NCBI RefSeq assembly: GCF_010998615.1
Contig: NZ_JAAEAH010000040.1
Coordinates: 1 to 64,000, forward strand
DNA length: 64,000 nt
DNA from: Myxococcus sp. CA023
GTDB taxonomy: Bacteria; Myxococcota; Myxococcia; Myxococcales; Myxococcaceae
Direction of reading: 5' to 3'
The notes below the pieces were generated by a model. The model worked only from the letters and a program-made list of their open reading frames with translations. It searched no databases and was not told the DNA's origin. Below, in pieces: positions 46,804-54,119 of the stretch (positions within the stretch are counted from its first letter, which is position 1; each line of letters begins with the position of its first letter). The translations under genes were made by a program, and so were the position numbers.

Positions 46804-46971
46804 ATGCTTCTCATGGCGTGGCAGTCGATAGAGCTGACGGCAGCGCAGTTGGAGGAGCGCCGGTTGGAGGCGGCCCGACTGCCCCTCTGGTTCGACGACT
46901 ACAACCGCTGCCACCAGCACCGCGGGCTGAAGATGAAGTCACCCCGCGAATTCCGTACTGCTCACTCTTGA
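46804..46971 (+). pseudogene. C-terminal remnant of an IS3-family transposase
   Basis: An open frame of 55 residues ending LWFDDYNRCHQHRGLKMKSPREFR. This matches the C-terminal end of IS3-family OrfB (DYNxxRPHxxLxxxxPxEF), but the catalytic DDE core is absent. The stop overlaps the terminal inverted-repeat-like TGAAGTTGCCCCGG of the neighbouring fragment. Confidence 0.6.
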
Positions 46972-47220
46972 AGTTGCCCCGGTTTCGTGGAGTTCCCCCC
47001 GCTGTGCGAAAAGGGTCCCACGATGCCGAAGTCACGCCCCCCATACCCGCCGGAGTTCCGTGAGCGGGTCATCGAGCTGTTGAAAGCCGGCCGCTCCGGA
47101 AAGAGCCTCGCACGAGAGTTCGGCTGCACCGAGCAGAGCATCCGCAACTGGAAGGAGCAGTTGGAGGGTAGTGGCAGTAGCGCTCCCAGCCGCAACGGCG
47201 AGCTGAGCGATCCCCGCATT
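46969..47220 (+). mobile_element. Truncated IS3-family element, left end
   Basis: Starts with TGAAGTTGCCCCGGTTTCG, of the terminal-repeat type seen in IS3 elements, followed by a 5' untranslated stretch and the start of orfA. It is cut at 47220 where the IS4-type element begins. No right end was found. Confidence 0.5.
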
Positions 47221-47223
47221 TGA
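47023..47223 (+). pseudogene. IS3-family orfA, truncated by the IS4 element
   Basis: 66 residues beginning MPKSRPPYPPEFRERVIELL and containing the N-terminal helix-turn-helix GKSLAREFGCTEQSIRNWKEQ of IS3 OrfA, which normally runs to about 95-100 residues. The reading frame is ended by TGA at 47221-47223, the first three bases attributed to the inserted IS4-type element, so truncation coincides with that insertion. Confidence 0.72.
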
Positions 47224-48503
47224 GCAAGCTGATCGCCAGCCGCTTACTTGGCAGCTGCGTGCGAGGCGAGATGGTGCGGAGCAGGAAGAGAGGCCATGCT
47301 GGTACGCAAGGTGGCCATCAACGAAGAGCAGGTGCGAGAGTTCCTGTCGGGCGTGTTCGAGCAGGACCTGCACGCCAAGAGAGTGTTGTCGCTGTCGCAC
47401 GCGACGCTGGGCGTGGTGCATGCCGCGTCCTTGTCGGTGCACGCTATTGGGCAGGCGCTGGCATGGGCGAGGGGCGGGGTGGAAAAACACGGCATCAAGC
47501 AGGTAGACCGGCTGCTGTCCAACGAGGCGGTGGACGTATGGACGCTGGCGGCCTCGTGGGTGCCGTACGTGCTGGCCGAGCGCACTGAGGCGCTGGTGGC
47601 GCTGGATTGGACGGATTTCGAGGCCGACGACCACACCACGGTGGTGGCCGGCCTCGTCACCTCGCATGGACGTACCACGCCCCTGCTGTGGATGACGCTC
47701 CAGAAGAGCGCCTTGGCGGGCAACCGCGCGCAAGCGGAGGATGAGCTGCTGTTGCGGTTGAAGGAGTGCGTGCCCGCGGGGTGAAGGTGACGGTCCTGGC
47801 GGACCGGGGCTTCGCGGACCAACGGCTGTACGCCTTGCTGGCCCAGGCGGGCTTCGAGTACGTGGTGCGCTTCCGCAAGGACGTGCGGGTGGAAGTGGCT
47901 GGCGGCTCGCAGCAGCCGGCGTCCGGGTGGATGCCCACCAGCGGGCACGCCAAGAAGCTGACGGACGTGCTCGTGACGGCGGACCGCACGCCGGTGCCGG
48001 CGGTGGTGCTGGTGCACCAGAAGGGCATGAAGGAGCCGTGGTGTCTGGCCACCAGCCTGGACACGGCTAGCGCACGTCAGGTGGTGGATATCTACTCCCG
48101 GCGCTTCTCGTGCGAGGAGACGTTCCGGGACGTCAAGGATTTGAGATTCGGGATGGGGCTGTCCGCAGTGCACGTGAAGAGTCCCGAGCGGCGCGACAGG
48201 CTGCTGCTGGTGAGCGCTCTGGCCCAAGTGCTGCTGACACTGCTGGGAGCCGCTGGCGAAAGCCTCGGCACGGAGAAGGGGCTGAAGGCCAACACGGTGA
48301 AGACTCGCACCTACTCGCTACCCCGTCAGGGCTGCATGTATTACCAGGCCATCCCCATGATGAAGGAGGAGCGGCTGCTTCCGCTTATCGAGCGCTTCTC
48401 CGAGCTCCTTCACCGCCATCCCGTCTTCCAGGAAGCACTCGGCTTCATATGAGGGGATGCCTCAGGCCACAGGCAACAATGGCCGAGAGGGCGAACATGC
48501 TCA
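47221..48503 (+). mobile_element. IS4-family insertion sequence (about 1.28 kb)
   Basis: Bounded approximately by TGAGCAAGCTGATCGCCAG on the left and, inverted, TGAGCATGTTCGCCCTC on the right, an imperfect terminal repeat. Contains one frameshifted DDE transposase. No matching target duplication was seen at the flanks, so the ends are provisional or the element has since rearranged. Confidence 0.55.
47296..48452 (+). pseudogene. IS4-family DDE transposase, frameshifted
   Basis: Two frames together make one transposase of about 385 residues. The first (47296 to 47784) has the first Asp in ALDWTDFEADD and ends RLKECVPAG-stop. The second continues from about 47780 with GVKVTVLADRGFADQRL (second Asp) and the IS4 signature YSRRFSCEETFRDVK, which fits Y-x2-R-x3-E-x6-K exactly. 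The break falls in a GCGGGGTG run. It is most simply a one-base deletion; a programmed -1 shift is possible but no classic slippery heptamer is visible. Confidence 0.8.
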
Positions 48504-48585
48504 CCCATGCCTGCCTTTGCCCATGCCGCCACCAAGCGCTGCATCTATCGTTGCCGTTCATCCAACCTCTCACCAGGGGGGGACG

Positions 48586-48924
48586 TCAGGGAATTCGGTG
48601 GCCCGAGTCCTGCGGGGATGAGGGGGCTTCATCGGGAAGTCCCCCGTCAAAACCTGGCGGGCAGTGACAAAGGTACTCGCCAGCATCCTCCCAGCGATTC
48701 TCACAAGGGCTGTAACACAGCGGCATCAGACGCCGTTCCCCCTCGCGCCCCATGCCTGAATGGCGGACCGCATCGGGGCCCATTCTCCTCGACCCCACGC
48801 ACCCCAGCGGTTGCCACAAAAGGGCAAGCGTCCCCGCGCCAAGCACCGCGGCACAGACGCGGACGAGCCGTGACGGAGGGACAGGGCTTGGGCGTTCGGA
48901 CGGGCGCTCCAGGAGGTCACTCAT
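48586..48924 (-). CDS. Small hypothetical membrane/lipoprotein with Cys-rich tail
   Basis: 112 residues from the ATG at 48924. A hydrophobic segment LVRVCAAVLGAGTLALLWQPLGC (possible lipobox PLGC) is followed by a short Cys-rich tail (LCYSPCENRWEDAG, YLCHCPPGF). It lies among IS debris and could be a surviving cargo gene. The ribosome site is poor and no family is recognised. Confidence 0.4.
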   Translation of the reverse strand: MSDLLERPSERPSPVPPSRLVRVCAAVLGAGTLALLWQPLGCVGSRRMGPDAVRHSGMGREGERRLMPLCYSPCENRWEDAGEYLCHCPPGFDGGLPDEAPSSPQDSGHRIP

Positions 48925-49458
48925 GATGGACAGTGGAACTCCTGCCGCGAGCGGATGCGCTGCCCAGGTGCTGAGGGAATCGACTTTCACAGGCGCCCGG
49001 CCGCCAGGAGTCCTGGTTTTTATAGAGAGCCTTTGTCTTGATTGCAAGCGATTGCGTCTTGATGGGAATTTCCAAACGCCGTCCGTGCGAGGACTTGAGT
49101 TCGAGTGGGCGGAAATGACCGCACCTTCGCGCCTGGAGCGAAGACACCGTGGAGCCTCGTGAGGTTTGTCCAGGGCGGAGGCACCCGCGACGCCAGAGGC
49201 TGGAAAGAGCAGCATCCCGAGGGCCGCTGTGAAGCCGCTCACAGCCTCCTGGAACCGTCCGCAACTACCCTCGAAACTCCAAGAAAAACTGGTCAGCCAT
49301 ACTCTTCACCGGAATCCACGCCCATGACCTCCATCCGCCGCGACGGTTCGTCCCTTTCCCGGCTTCCCACGCTCCAGTCCGTTTCGCCTTCGCCCGCGCA
49401 GCAGCCCGTGCGACCGCTGAACCTGATTCCGCCGGGGGTGGCTCCCCCGGTCCCTGAC
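48925..49458. other. Intergenic debris, no intact gene
   Basis: About 530 bp without a credible gene. A minus-strand GTG at 49242 opens a signal-peptide-like stretch (SGFTAALGMLLFPASGVAGA) that soon loses coding character. A 60-bp AT-rich patch at about 49016-49075 stands out from the surroundings. These look like remnants rather than functional features. Confidence 0.4.
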
Positions 49459-49656
49459 AGTCAACACCGCGTCATCGTCCAACTCCGGCGGCAGCGGCCA
49501 TGGCAGCTTCGTGGCCCGAGCTCGCCCCAGGGAGTCGCACACAGTGCCGTTGCCGATGCCCAGGCTGGTGGCAATCGACCGCGTCGTCAGCTTCGCCTCA
49601 TACCTCGGCCGGAACAACTCTCCCAACTTCCTCATGGACAGCCTCTGTGCCGCCAT
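49459..49656 (-). pseudogene. N-terminal remnant of an IS21-family IstA transposase
   Basis: Starts MAAQRLSMRKLGELFRPRYE, followed by LTTRSIATSLGIGNGTVCDSL and WPLPPELDDDAVL, the N-terminal helix-turn-helix region of IstA proteins. Homology-like sequence stops after about 65 residues; the DDE domain and istB are missing. Confidence 0.72.
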
Positions 49657-49776
49657 CTCCACCTCCAAAGGGAGAGGGGAGTGGCTTTGATGTGACGGGG
49701 GCAACTCCAGACGAGGCAACCTCAGTTTTTGAGCATCGTGCTCCGTGTTCTCGGCCCAAACTGCGTGTTCCTGACA
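49459..49776 (-). mobile_element. IS21-family element, one end only
   Basis: Reading the minus strand from 49776: TGTCAGGAACACGCAGTTTG, then a second GAACACG, the type of terminal repeated sequence found at IS21 ends, then the start of istA at 49656. The other end is lost. The terminus sits 85 bp upstream of the second copper module's first gene. Confidence 0.6.
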
Positions 49777-49861
49777 GTTCCAATGTCCCGGAGAGGCAGT
49801 GCGCCACCAGTGGCTTTCTCCGAGCGGATGCAGGTGGTACGGCACCCCAATCGAGGTCCCC

Positions 49862-50272
49862 ATGTGCCGAAACCTATGGCTGCTGGCGAGCATCGTTTCC
49901 TTCGCTGCCTGTGTCTCCGAGCCGAAGAGGTTGCCCGCCTCCATGGACCCATCGAATCCAGATGCGCCCGAGGCCCCGCCTGCGCCCGAGTTGACCGCAT
50001 TCGCGGCCTTCACTCCGGAAGTGTCTGCGCTTGGCAAGTCGCAAGAAGAGATGGGGCACTCCCATCGCGGTGCATCCTCGGATGGAGGCGTTGTTGTCTA
50101 CACGTGCCCAATGCACCCTGACGTGCAGTCCAGCAAGCCAGGAAGGTGCCCGAAGTGCGGTATGAAGCTGGTTCCGGAGAAGCCTGGAGACACGGAGGTA
50201 AGGGACGCAGGGTCACCCGGCGCTGCACCGGCCGACCATGACCACGCCCCCGGGCACGGAGGGCATCCGTGA
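49862..50272 (+). CDS. Lipoprotein with heavy-metal-binding (HMBD) domain
   Basis: 136 residues: lipoprotein signal (SIVSFAACVSE, Cys 17), an acidic and Pro-rich linker, then a single HMBD motif VYTCPMHPDVQSSKPGRCPKCGMKLVP and a His-rich end (DHDHAPGHGGHP). The same HMBD occurs twice in the YHS-type ATPase of this window. It is probably a periplasmic copper-binding lipoprotein. It starts the second copper module and overlaps the tolC start by 4 bp (GTGA). Its expected promoter position is occupied by an IS21 end. Confidence 0.85.
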   Translation: MCRNLWLLASIVSFAACVSEPKRLPASMDPSNPDAPEAPPAPELTAFAAFTPEVSALGKSQEEMGHSHRGASSDGGVVVYTCPMHPDVQSSKPGRCPKCGMKLVPEKPGDTEVRDAGSPGAAPADHDHAPGHGGHP

Positions 50273-51765
50273 GGCTGTCTTTGCTCGTGGGCGCGGCACT
50301 GCTAGCAGGAGGCTGCGCGTCCATCCAGAAGGAGCGAGGCCACGCGGAGGTTGCGGCGCTCGTCGAGGAGCGGCTGGGCCGCAAGACGCGCTGGAACCAG
50401 GGCACTCCAGAGGATGCCGAGGTCGTTCGCCATCTCGACGCGCTCCTGAAGGAGGACCTCACCTCGGACCATTCGGTGGAGGTGGCCCTGCTCAACAATC
50501 CGGCGCTCCAGGCCACCTACGAGGACCTGGGCGTCTCGCAGGCCGACATGGTTCAGGCTGGCCTGCTCTCCAACCCGACTCTGGACGGGAGCATCGGCTT
50601 TCCCATTTCCGGGCGCGGCGTGTCAGAGCACGAGGTCTCGCTGGTTCAGGACTTCGTGGAGCTCTTCACGCTGCCCCTGCGCAAGCGCGTCGCCCGGGAG
50701 CAGTTCATGGCGGACACGCTACGGGTGGCGCACGAGGCGCTGGCCACCGCGGCCAAGGTGCGCAAGGCCTTCAGCGAGGTGCAGGCCCTCCAACAGCTCA
50801 TGGAGCTGCGCCGCATGGCGCTCCAGGCGGCCGTGGCGGCGGCGGACCTCTCCGCCCGGCTGCGCACAGCGGGCAACATCACCGAGCTGGAGCTTGCGAG
50901 TGAACAAGCCGCCGCCGAGGGAGCCCGGCTCGAGCTGGCGGAGGGTGAACTCGCCTTGGTGGAGGCCCGGGAGCACCTCAACCGCCTCATGGGGCTGTGG
51001 GGGCCACGTACGCAATGGACGCTCTCCGAGAAGCTCCCGCCGTTGCCTGACCAGGAGGTCTCACTGGCGCATCTGGAGTCGCTCGCCATCCGTCAACGGC
51101 TGGACATCGACGCTGCCCGAAAGCAGGTCATGCTGCTCTGGAATGCGCTGGAACTCGCGCGGAGTACTCGCTTCTTCGGGCGCGTGGACGTGGGCGTTCA
51201 CGAGCACCGGGACGCGGACGGCCCCAGGCTCTTTGGTCCGACGCTGTCTCTGGAGTTGCCCATCTTCGACCAGCGCCAGGCTCTTATCGCCCGGCTGGAA
51301 GCTCAGCACCGACAGGGTGAGCGGCGGCTGATGGAGCTGTCCGTCAACACCCGCTCGGAAGTGCGCGCCGCCCGCGCCCGGCTGCTGGCGCTTCGCCTGG
51401 TGGCCGACCGTTACTGGCGAGTGGTGTTGCCCCTTCGTGAGAAGGTCGTCGAGCAGTCGCAGCTCCAGTACAACGCCATGCAGATAGGTCTCTTTCAACT
51501 GCTCTCCGCCAGGCGCGAGCAGGTGGAGGCGTATCAGGGCTACATCGAGGCCGTCCGCGACTACTGGATGGCGCGGGCCGACCTTGAGCAACTCGTGGGT
51601 GGCCGGCTGCGGGAGGGCAGCGCGGCACCCTTGCAGCCTTCCCAACACGTACCACCTGGGCCACCCGGCCCACCTGCGCAGCCAGCACAACCCGGGAAGC
51701 CCACAGGGCACGGACAGGACGTCACCGATGGCACGGAGAGCCCCCATGAGCACCCGCACGACTGA
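50269..51765 (+). CDS. TolC/CusC-like outer-membrane efflux lipoprotein (second copy)
   Basis: 498 residues, lipobox LAGGCASIQ (Cys 16), EVALLNNPALQATYEDLGVSQADMVQ, long helical hairpins, and LQYNAMQIGLFQLLSARREQ near the C-terminus, parallel to the copy at 41393. Its C-terminus is Pro/His-rich. Bases 50703-50753 are the source or sibling of the 51-bp scar at 37884. GTG start coupled to the HMBD lipoprotein. No RND or MFP gene is adjacent. Confidence 0.9.
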   Translation: MRLSLLVGAALLAGGCASIQKERGHAEVAALVEERLGRKTRWNQGTPEDAEVVRHLDALLKEDLTSDHSVEVALLNNPALQATYEDLGVSQADMVQAGLLSNPTLDGSIGFPISGRGVSEHEVSLVQDFVELFTLPLRKRVAREQFMADTLRVAHEALATAAKVRKAFSEVQALQQLMELRRMALQAAVAAADLSARLRTAGNITELELASEQAAAEGARLELAEGELALVEAREHLNRLMGLWGPRTQWTLSEKLPPLPDQEVSLAHLESLAIRQRLDIDAARKQVMLLWNALELARSTRFFGRVDVGVHEHRDADGPRLFGPTLSLELPIFDQRQALIARLEAQHRQGERRLMELSVNTRSEVRAARARLLALRLVADRYWRVVLPLREKVVEQSQLQYNAMQIGLFQLLSARREQVEAYQGYIEAVRDYWMARADLEQLVGGRLREGSAAPLQPSQHVPPGPPGPPAQPAQPGKPTGHGQDVTDGTESPHEHPHD

Positions 51766-53248
51766 AACCGAGCGCGCACCGGGCCGTGAGGATGACGCCC
51801 CTGGAGCTCTGGAGCGCAGGGGAGCCCCTGGAGACTCTCCGGCGATTGGAGCCGAGGGAACGCTGACGCGGCGGAGCATGCTTGCCACGGCGGGAGCCAC
51901 GCTCACGGGAGGCTCGCTGCTGCTGAGTGGCTCCGCGGCGCGCGCCCAGTCAGCCGTCCCAGGAGCCCGCGGGCCTCGCGAGGGCTCCGCGGCGGACACC
52001 GGCCAGCGGTATGCGCGGCAGGACTGGCTGCGCCCCGGAATGCCCGACCGGGACTACCGGCCCGTGGTGGTGCCCAATGGCTCCAAGCTGCCGTGGAAGG
52101 TCGTGGACAACGTGAAGGTCTTCCACCTGGTGGCCGAAGAGGTGGAGCATGAGTTTGCCCCGGGACTGAAAGCCTTCTGCTGGGGCTACAACGGTCGAGT
52201 CCACGGGCCCACCATCGAAGCGGTGGAGGGGGATCGGGTACGCATCTACGTTACGAACCGGCTACCCGCGGCCACCACCGTCCACTGGCACGGACTCCTG
52301 CTGCCCAGCGGTATGGATGGCGTGGGCGGCCTCAGCCAGAAGTCCATCGCTCCGGGCGAGACGTTTCGGTACGAGTTCACCCTGCGCCAGGCGAGTACGA
52401 ACATGTACCACTCGCACCATGACGAGATGACGCAGATTGGCCTCGGGATGACGGGCATGTTCGTCATCCACCCGCGCCGACCCGTGGGGCCCCGCGTCGA
52501 CAGGGACTTCGTCATCCTCCTGCATGAATGGCGCATCGATGTCGGAACGGAGCGGCCCAATCCGAATGAGATGACGGACTTCAACGTCCTCACCATGAAC
52601 GCGAAAGCGTTCCCGGGCACGGAGCCGCTCGTGGTGCGCCAGGGCGAGCGGGTGCGCATCCGGCTGGGCAACCTGAGTCCGCAGAACCATCACCCCATCC
52701 ACCTGCACGGCTTCCACTTCCGTATCACCGAGACGGATGGCGGGCGCGTCCCCGAGTCCGCGCAGCAGCCGGAGGGAACGGTGCTCGTCCCCGTGGGCAG
52801 CACACGCGTCATCGAGTTCGTGGCGGACGTGCCCGGGGACTGGGCCATGCACTGTCACATGACGCACCACATGATGAATCAGATGGGCCATGCGTTCCCC
52901 AACATGATTGGCGTGAAGCCGGGGGGGCTGGACGCGAGGGTCCGCACGCTGCTACCGGGCTACATGACGATGGGCCAGACGGGGATGGCGGAGATGGGCG
53001 AGATGGGGATGCCCGTCCCGCCCAACTCCATTCCCATGCTGGGGGCCCAGGGCAAGCACGATTACATCACGGCGGGAGGCATGTTCACCGTGCTCAAGGT
53101 TCGCGCACGGTTGAAGAGCTACGCGGACCCAGGCTGGTACGACAACCCGCCCGGCACGCTGGCCGTGGCGGCCTCTTCGGACGAGCTGCGCCGGGACGGT
53201 ATCGACGTGAATGCCCCGGCCCTGGTCGATCCCGGCGCACCTGCCTGA
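51746..53248 (+). CDS. Tat-exported multicopper oxidase (second copy)
   Basis: 500 residues with a Tat signal placed after a 40-residue leader (LTRRSMLATAGATLTGG...ARAQS). Copper ligands: TVHWHGLLLP, NMYHSHHDEMTQ (HSH), HPIHLHGFHFRI and MHCHMTHHMMNQMGH. A Met-rich tail (MTMGQTGMAEMGEMGMPVP) follows. Strongly parallel to the oxidase at 42897 through most of its length, so the modules share a common origin. The ATG at 51746 follows GGAGAG and overlaps the tolC gene by 20 bp; an ATG at 51728 is an alternative. Confidence 0.92.
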   Translation: MSTRTTETERAPGREDDAPGALERRGAPGDSPAIGAEGTLTRRSMLATAGATLTGGSLLLSGSAARAQSAVPGARGPREGSAADTGQRYARQDWLRPGMPDRDYRPVVVPNGSKLPWKVVDNVKVFHLVAEEVEHEFAPGLKAFCWGYNGRVHGPTIEAVEGDRVRIYVTNRLPAATTVHWHGLLLPSGMDGVGGLSQKSIAPGETFRYEFTLRQASTNMYHSHHDEMTQIGLGMTGMFVIHPRRPVGPRVDRDFVILLHEWRIDVGTERPNPNEMTDFNVLTMNAKAFPGTEPLVVRQGERVRIRLGNLSPQNHHPIHLHGFHFRITETDGGRVPESAQQPEGTVLVPVGSTRVIEFVADVPGDWAMHCHMTHHMMNQMGHAFPNMIGVKPGGLDARVRTLLPGYMTMGQTGMAEMGEMGMPVPPNSIPMLGAQGKHDYITAGGMFTVLKVRARLKSYADPGWYDNPPGTLAVAASSDELRRDGIDVNAPALVDPGAPA

Positions 53249-53290
53249 CCCGAGCCCAACGCTGGAGACCTCCAGTGAGCCCGGGGGCCG

Positions 53291-53707
53291 CTAGAGAATC
53301 GCCTCGAGGTCCGACTGAAGTTCAGATTCGCCATAAAGCTGGTCTGAGTAGCCGTAGAAGCTCTCGCGCACGAAGAGGGTTTGGTCTTTGATTTCAATAC
53401 TCTTCGTGCCCGGGTCATCGGCACTCTTGGCGACATTCAGGAAAACAATCCTGTTGAACTTTGCTCTGACGGCTTCACGGCCCATGTCATCCTTGCAGAT
53501 TTCCTTCATCACATTGACGACGAGGCCCGGGCCATATGACTCGTAGTAGCTGTCGTAGCAATCAAGGATCGTCTTGTCCTCGGGGAAGCTCGCAATATCA
53601 ATCGCAAACGGCAAATCGAATCCAATCGCCGCGTTGAGTTCTGACTGAAATCGAGCGGAGTGAGAGTCTTTGATGGCAGCGATGCGTCGACGCTCGGCGA
53701 GTCCCAT
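53291..53707 (-). CDS. Hypothetical protein, 138 aa, low GC for the region
   Basis: Begins MGLAERRRIAAIKDSHSARF; the rest is a mixed alpha/beta domain with acidic surface (YDSYYESYGPGLVVNVMKEI, KSIEIKDQTLFVRESFYGYS). No signal peptide. Family not recognised. The ATG at 53707 has AAGGA eight bases upstream. Codon use and base composition are visibly less GC-rich than neighbours, which suggests acquisition. It has its own clear sigma-70 promoter. Confidence 0.75.
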   Translation of the reverse strand: MGLAERRRIAAIKDSHSARFQSELNAAIGFDLPFAIDIASFPEDKTILDCYDSYYESYGPGLVVNVMKEICKDDMGREAVRAKFNRIVFLNVAKSADDPGTKSIEIKDQTLFVRESFYGYSDQLYGESELQSDLEAIL

Positions 53708-53747
53708 GGTGTAGTCCTTACAATAGAAATGCCTGATTGTTACTCCG

Positions 53748-53776
53748 AGTATTCTCGGGGGGATTTTGTGCGTCAA
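53748..53776 (-). promoter_or_regulatory. Sigma-70 promoter with palindrome over the -10
   Basis: Minus strand TTGACG (53776-53771), 17 bp, AATACT (53753-53748). The -10 lies inside the perfect palindrome CCGAG-AATA-CTCGG (53745-53758), a plausible repressor site. The start codon is 41 bp downstream. Confidence 0.6.
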
Positions 53777-53879
53777 CCTGTTTCTGGCCGCACCCATGTC
53801 GAGACAGCATCCTGTCAACTGGCGTGGTTCCGCGCTCAACCGTGGCCGTCCCGCTTGAGCGACATCGAACGGGGCTTGC

Positions 53880-54119
53880 TCAGGCCTGCTGGTAGCGGAG
53901 GTACAGCGCGCCAGACTGGAATGTGTGGGTTTCTTTCAGGCGCAGCGGGACGAGGTGATCGAGCTGCGGGAAGTATGGCTTGCCTCCACCCACGAGAACC
54001 GGGGAGAGGACCAGATGCGTCGTCTCGGAGCGCGCCTGCCGATGATGTTTCCGGGCCGAGGCAATCGCGACGTCCGTCAGACGTAGATGATGCAGGCCAT
54101 TGTCATGGAGTGCTCCCAT
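53880..54119 (-). pseudogene. C-terminal remnant of a RibD-C/dihydrofolate-reductase-like gene
   Basis: The last 50 residues read THLVLSPVLVGGGKPYFPQL, then LRLKETHTFQSGALYLRYQQ, matching the C-terminal end of the RibD_C reductase family (PVLLGGGKPLF, L.L..T..F.SG...L.Y). The N-terminal two thirds, including the cofactor site, are missing; the upstream frame has no family character. It overlaps the divergent peptidase start by two bases. Confidence 0.6.

Noticed and set aside
47780-47790. Programmed -1 frameshift in the IS4 transposase
   Set aside because: No recognisable slippery heptamer with a downstream structure; a one-base deletion in a G-run is simpler. Kept as a note only.
53697-53722. 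TGTAAG upstream of the low-GC orphan gene
   Set aside because: No CGTC at the required distance (TCGC instead). The AAGGA within it serves as the ribosome-binding site.
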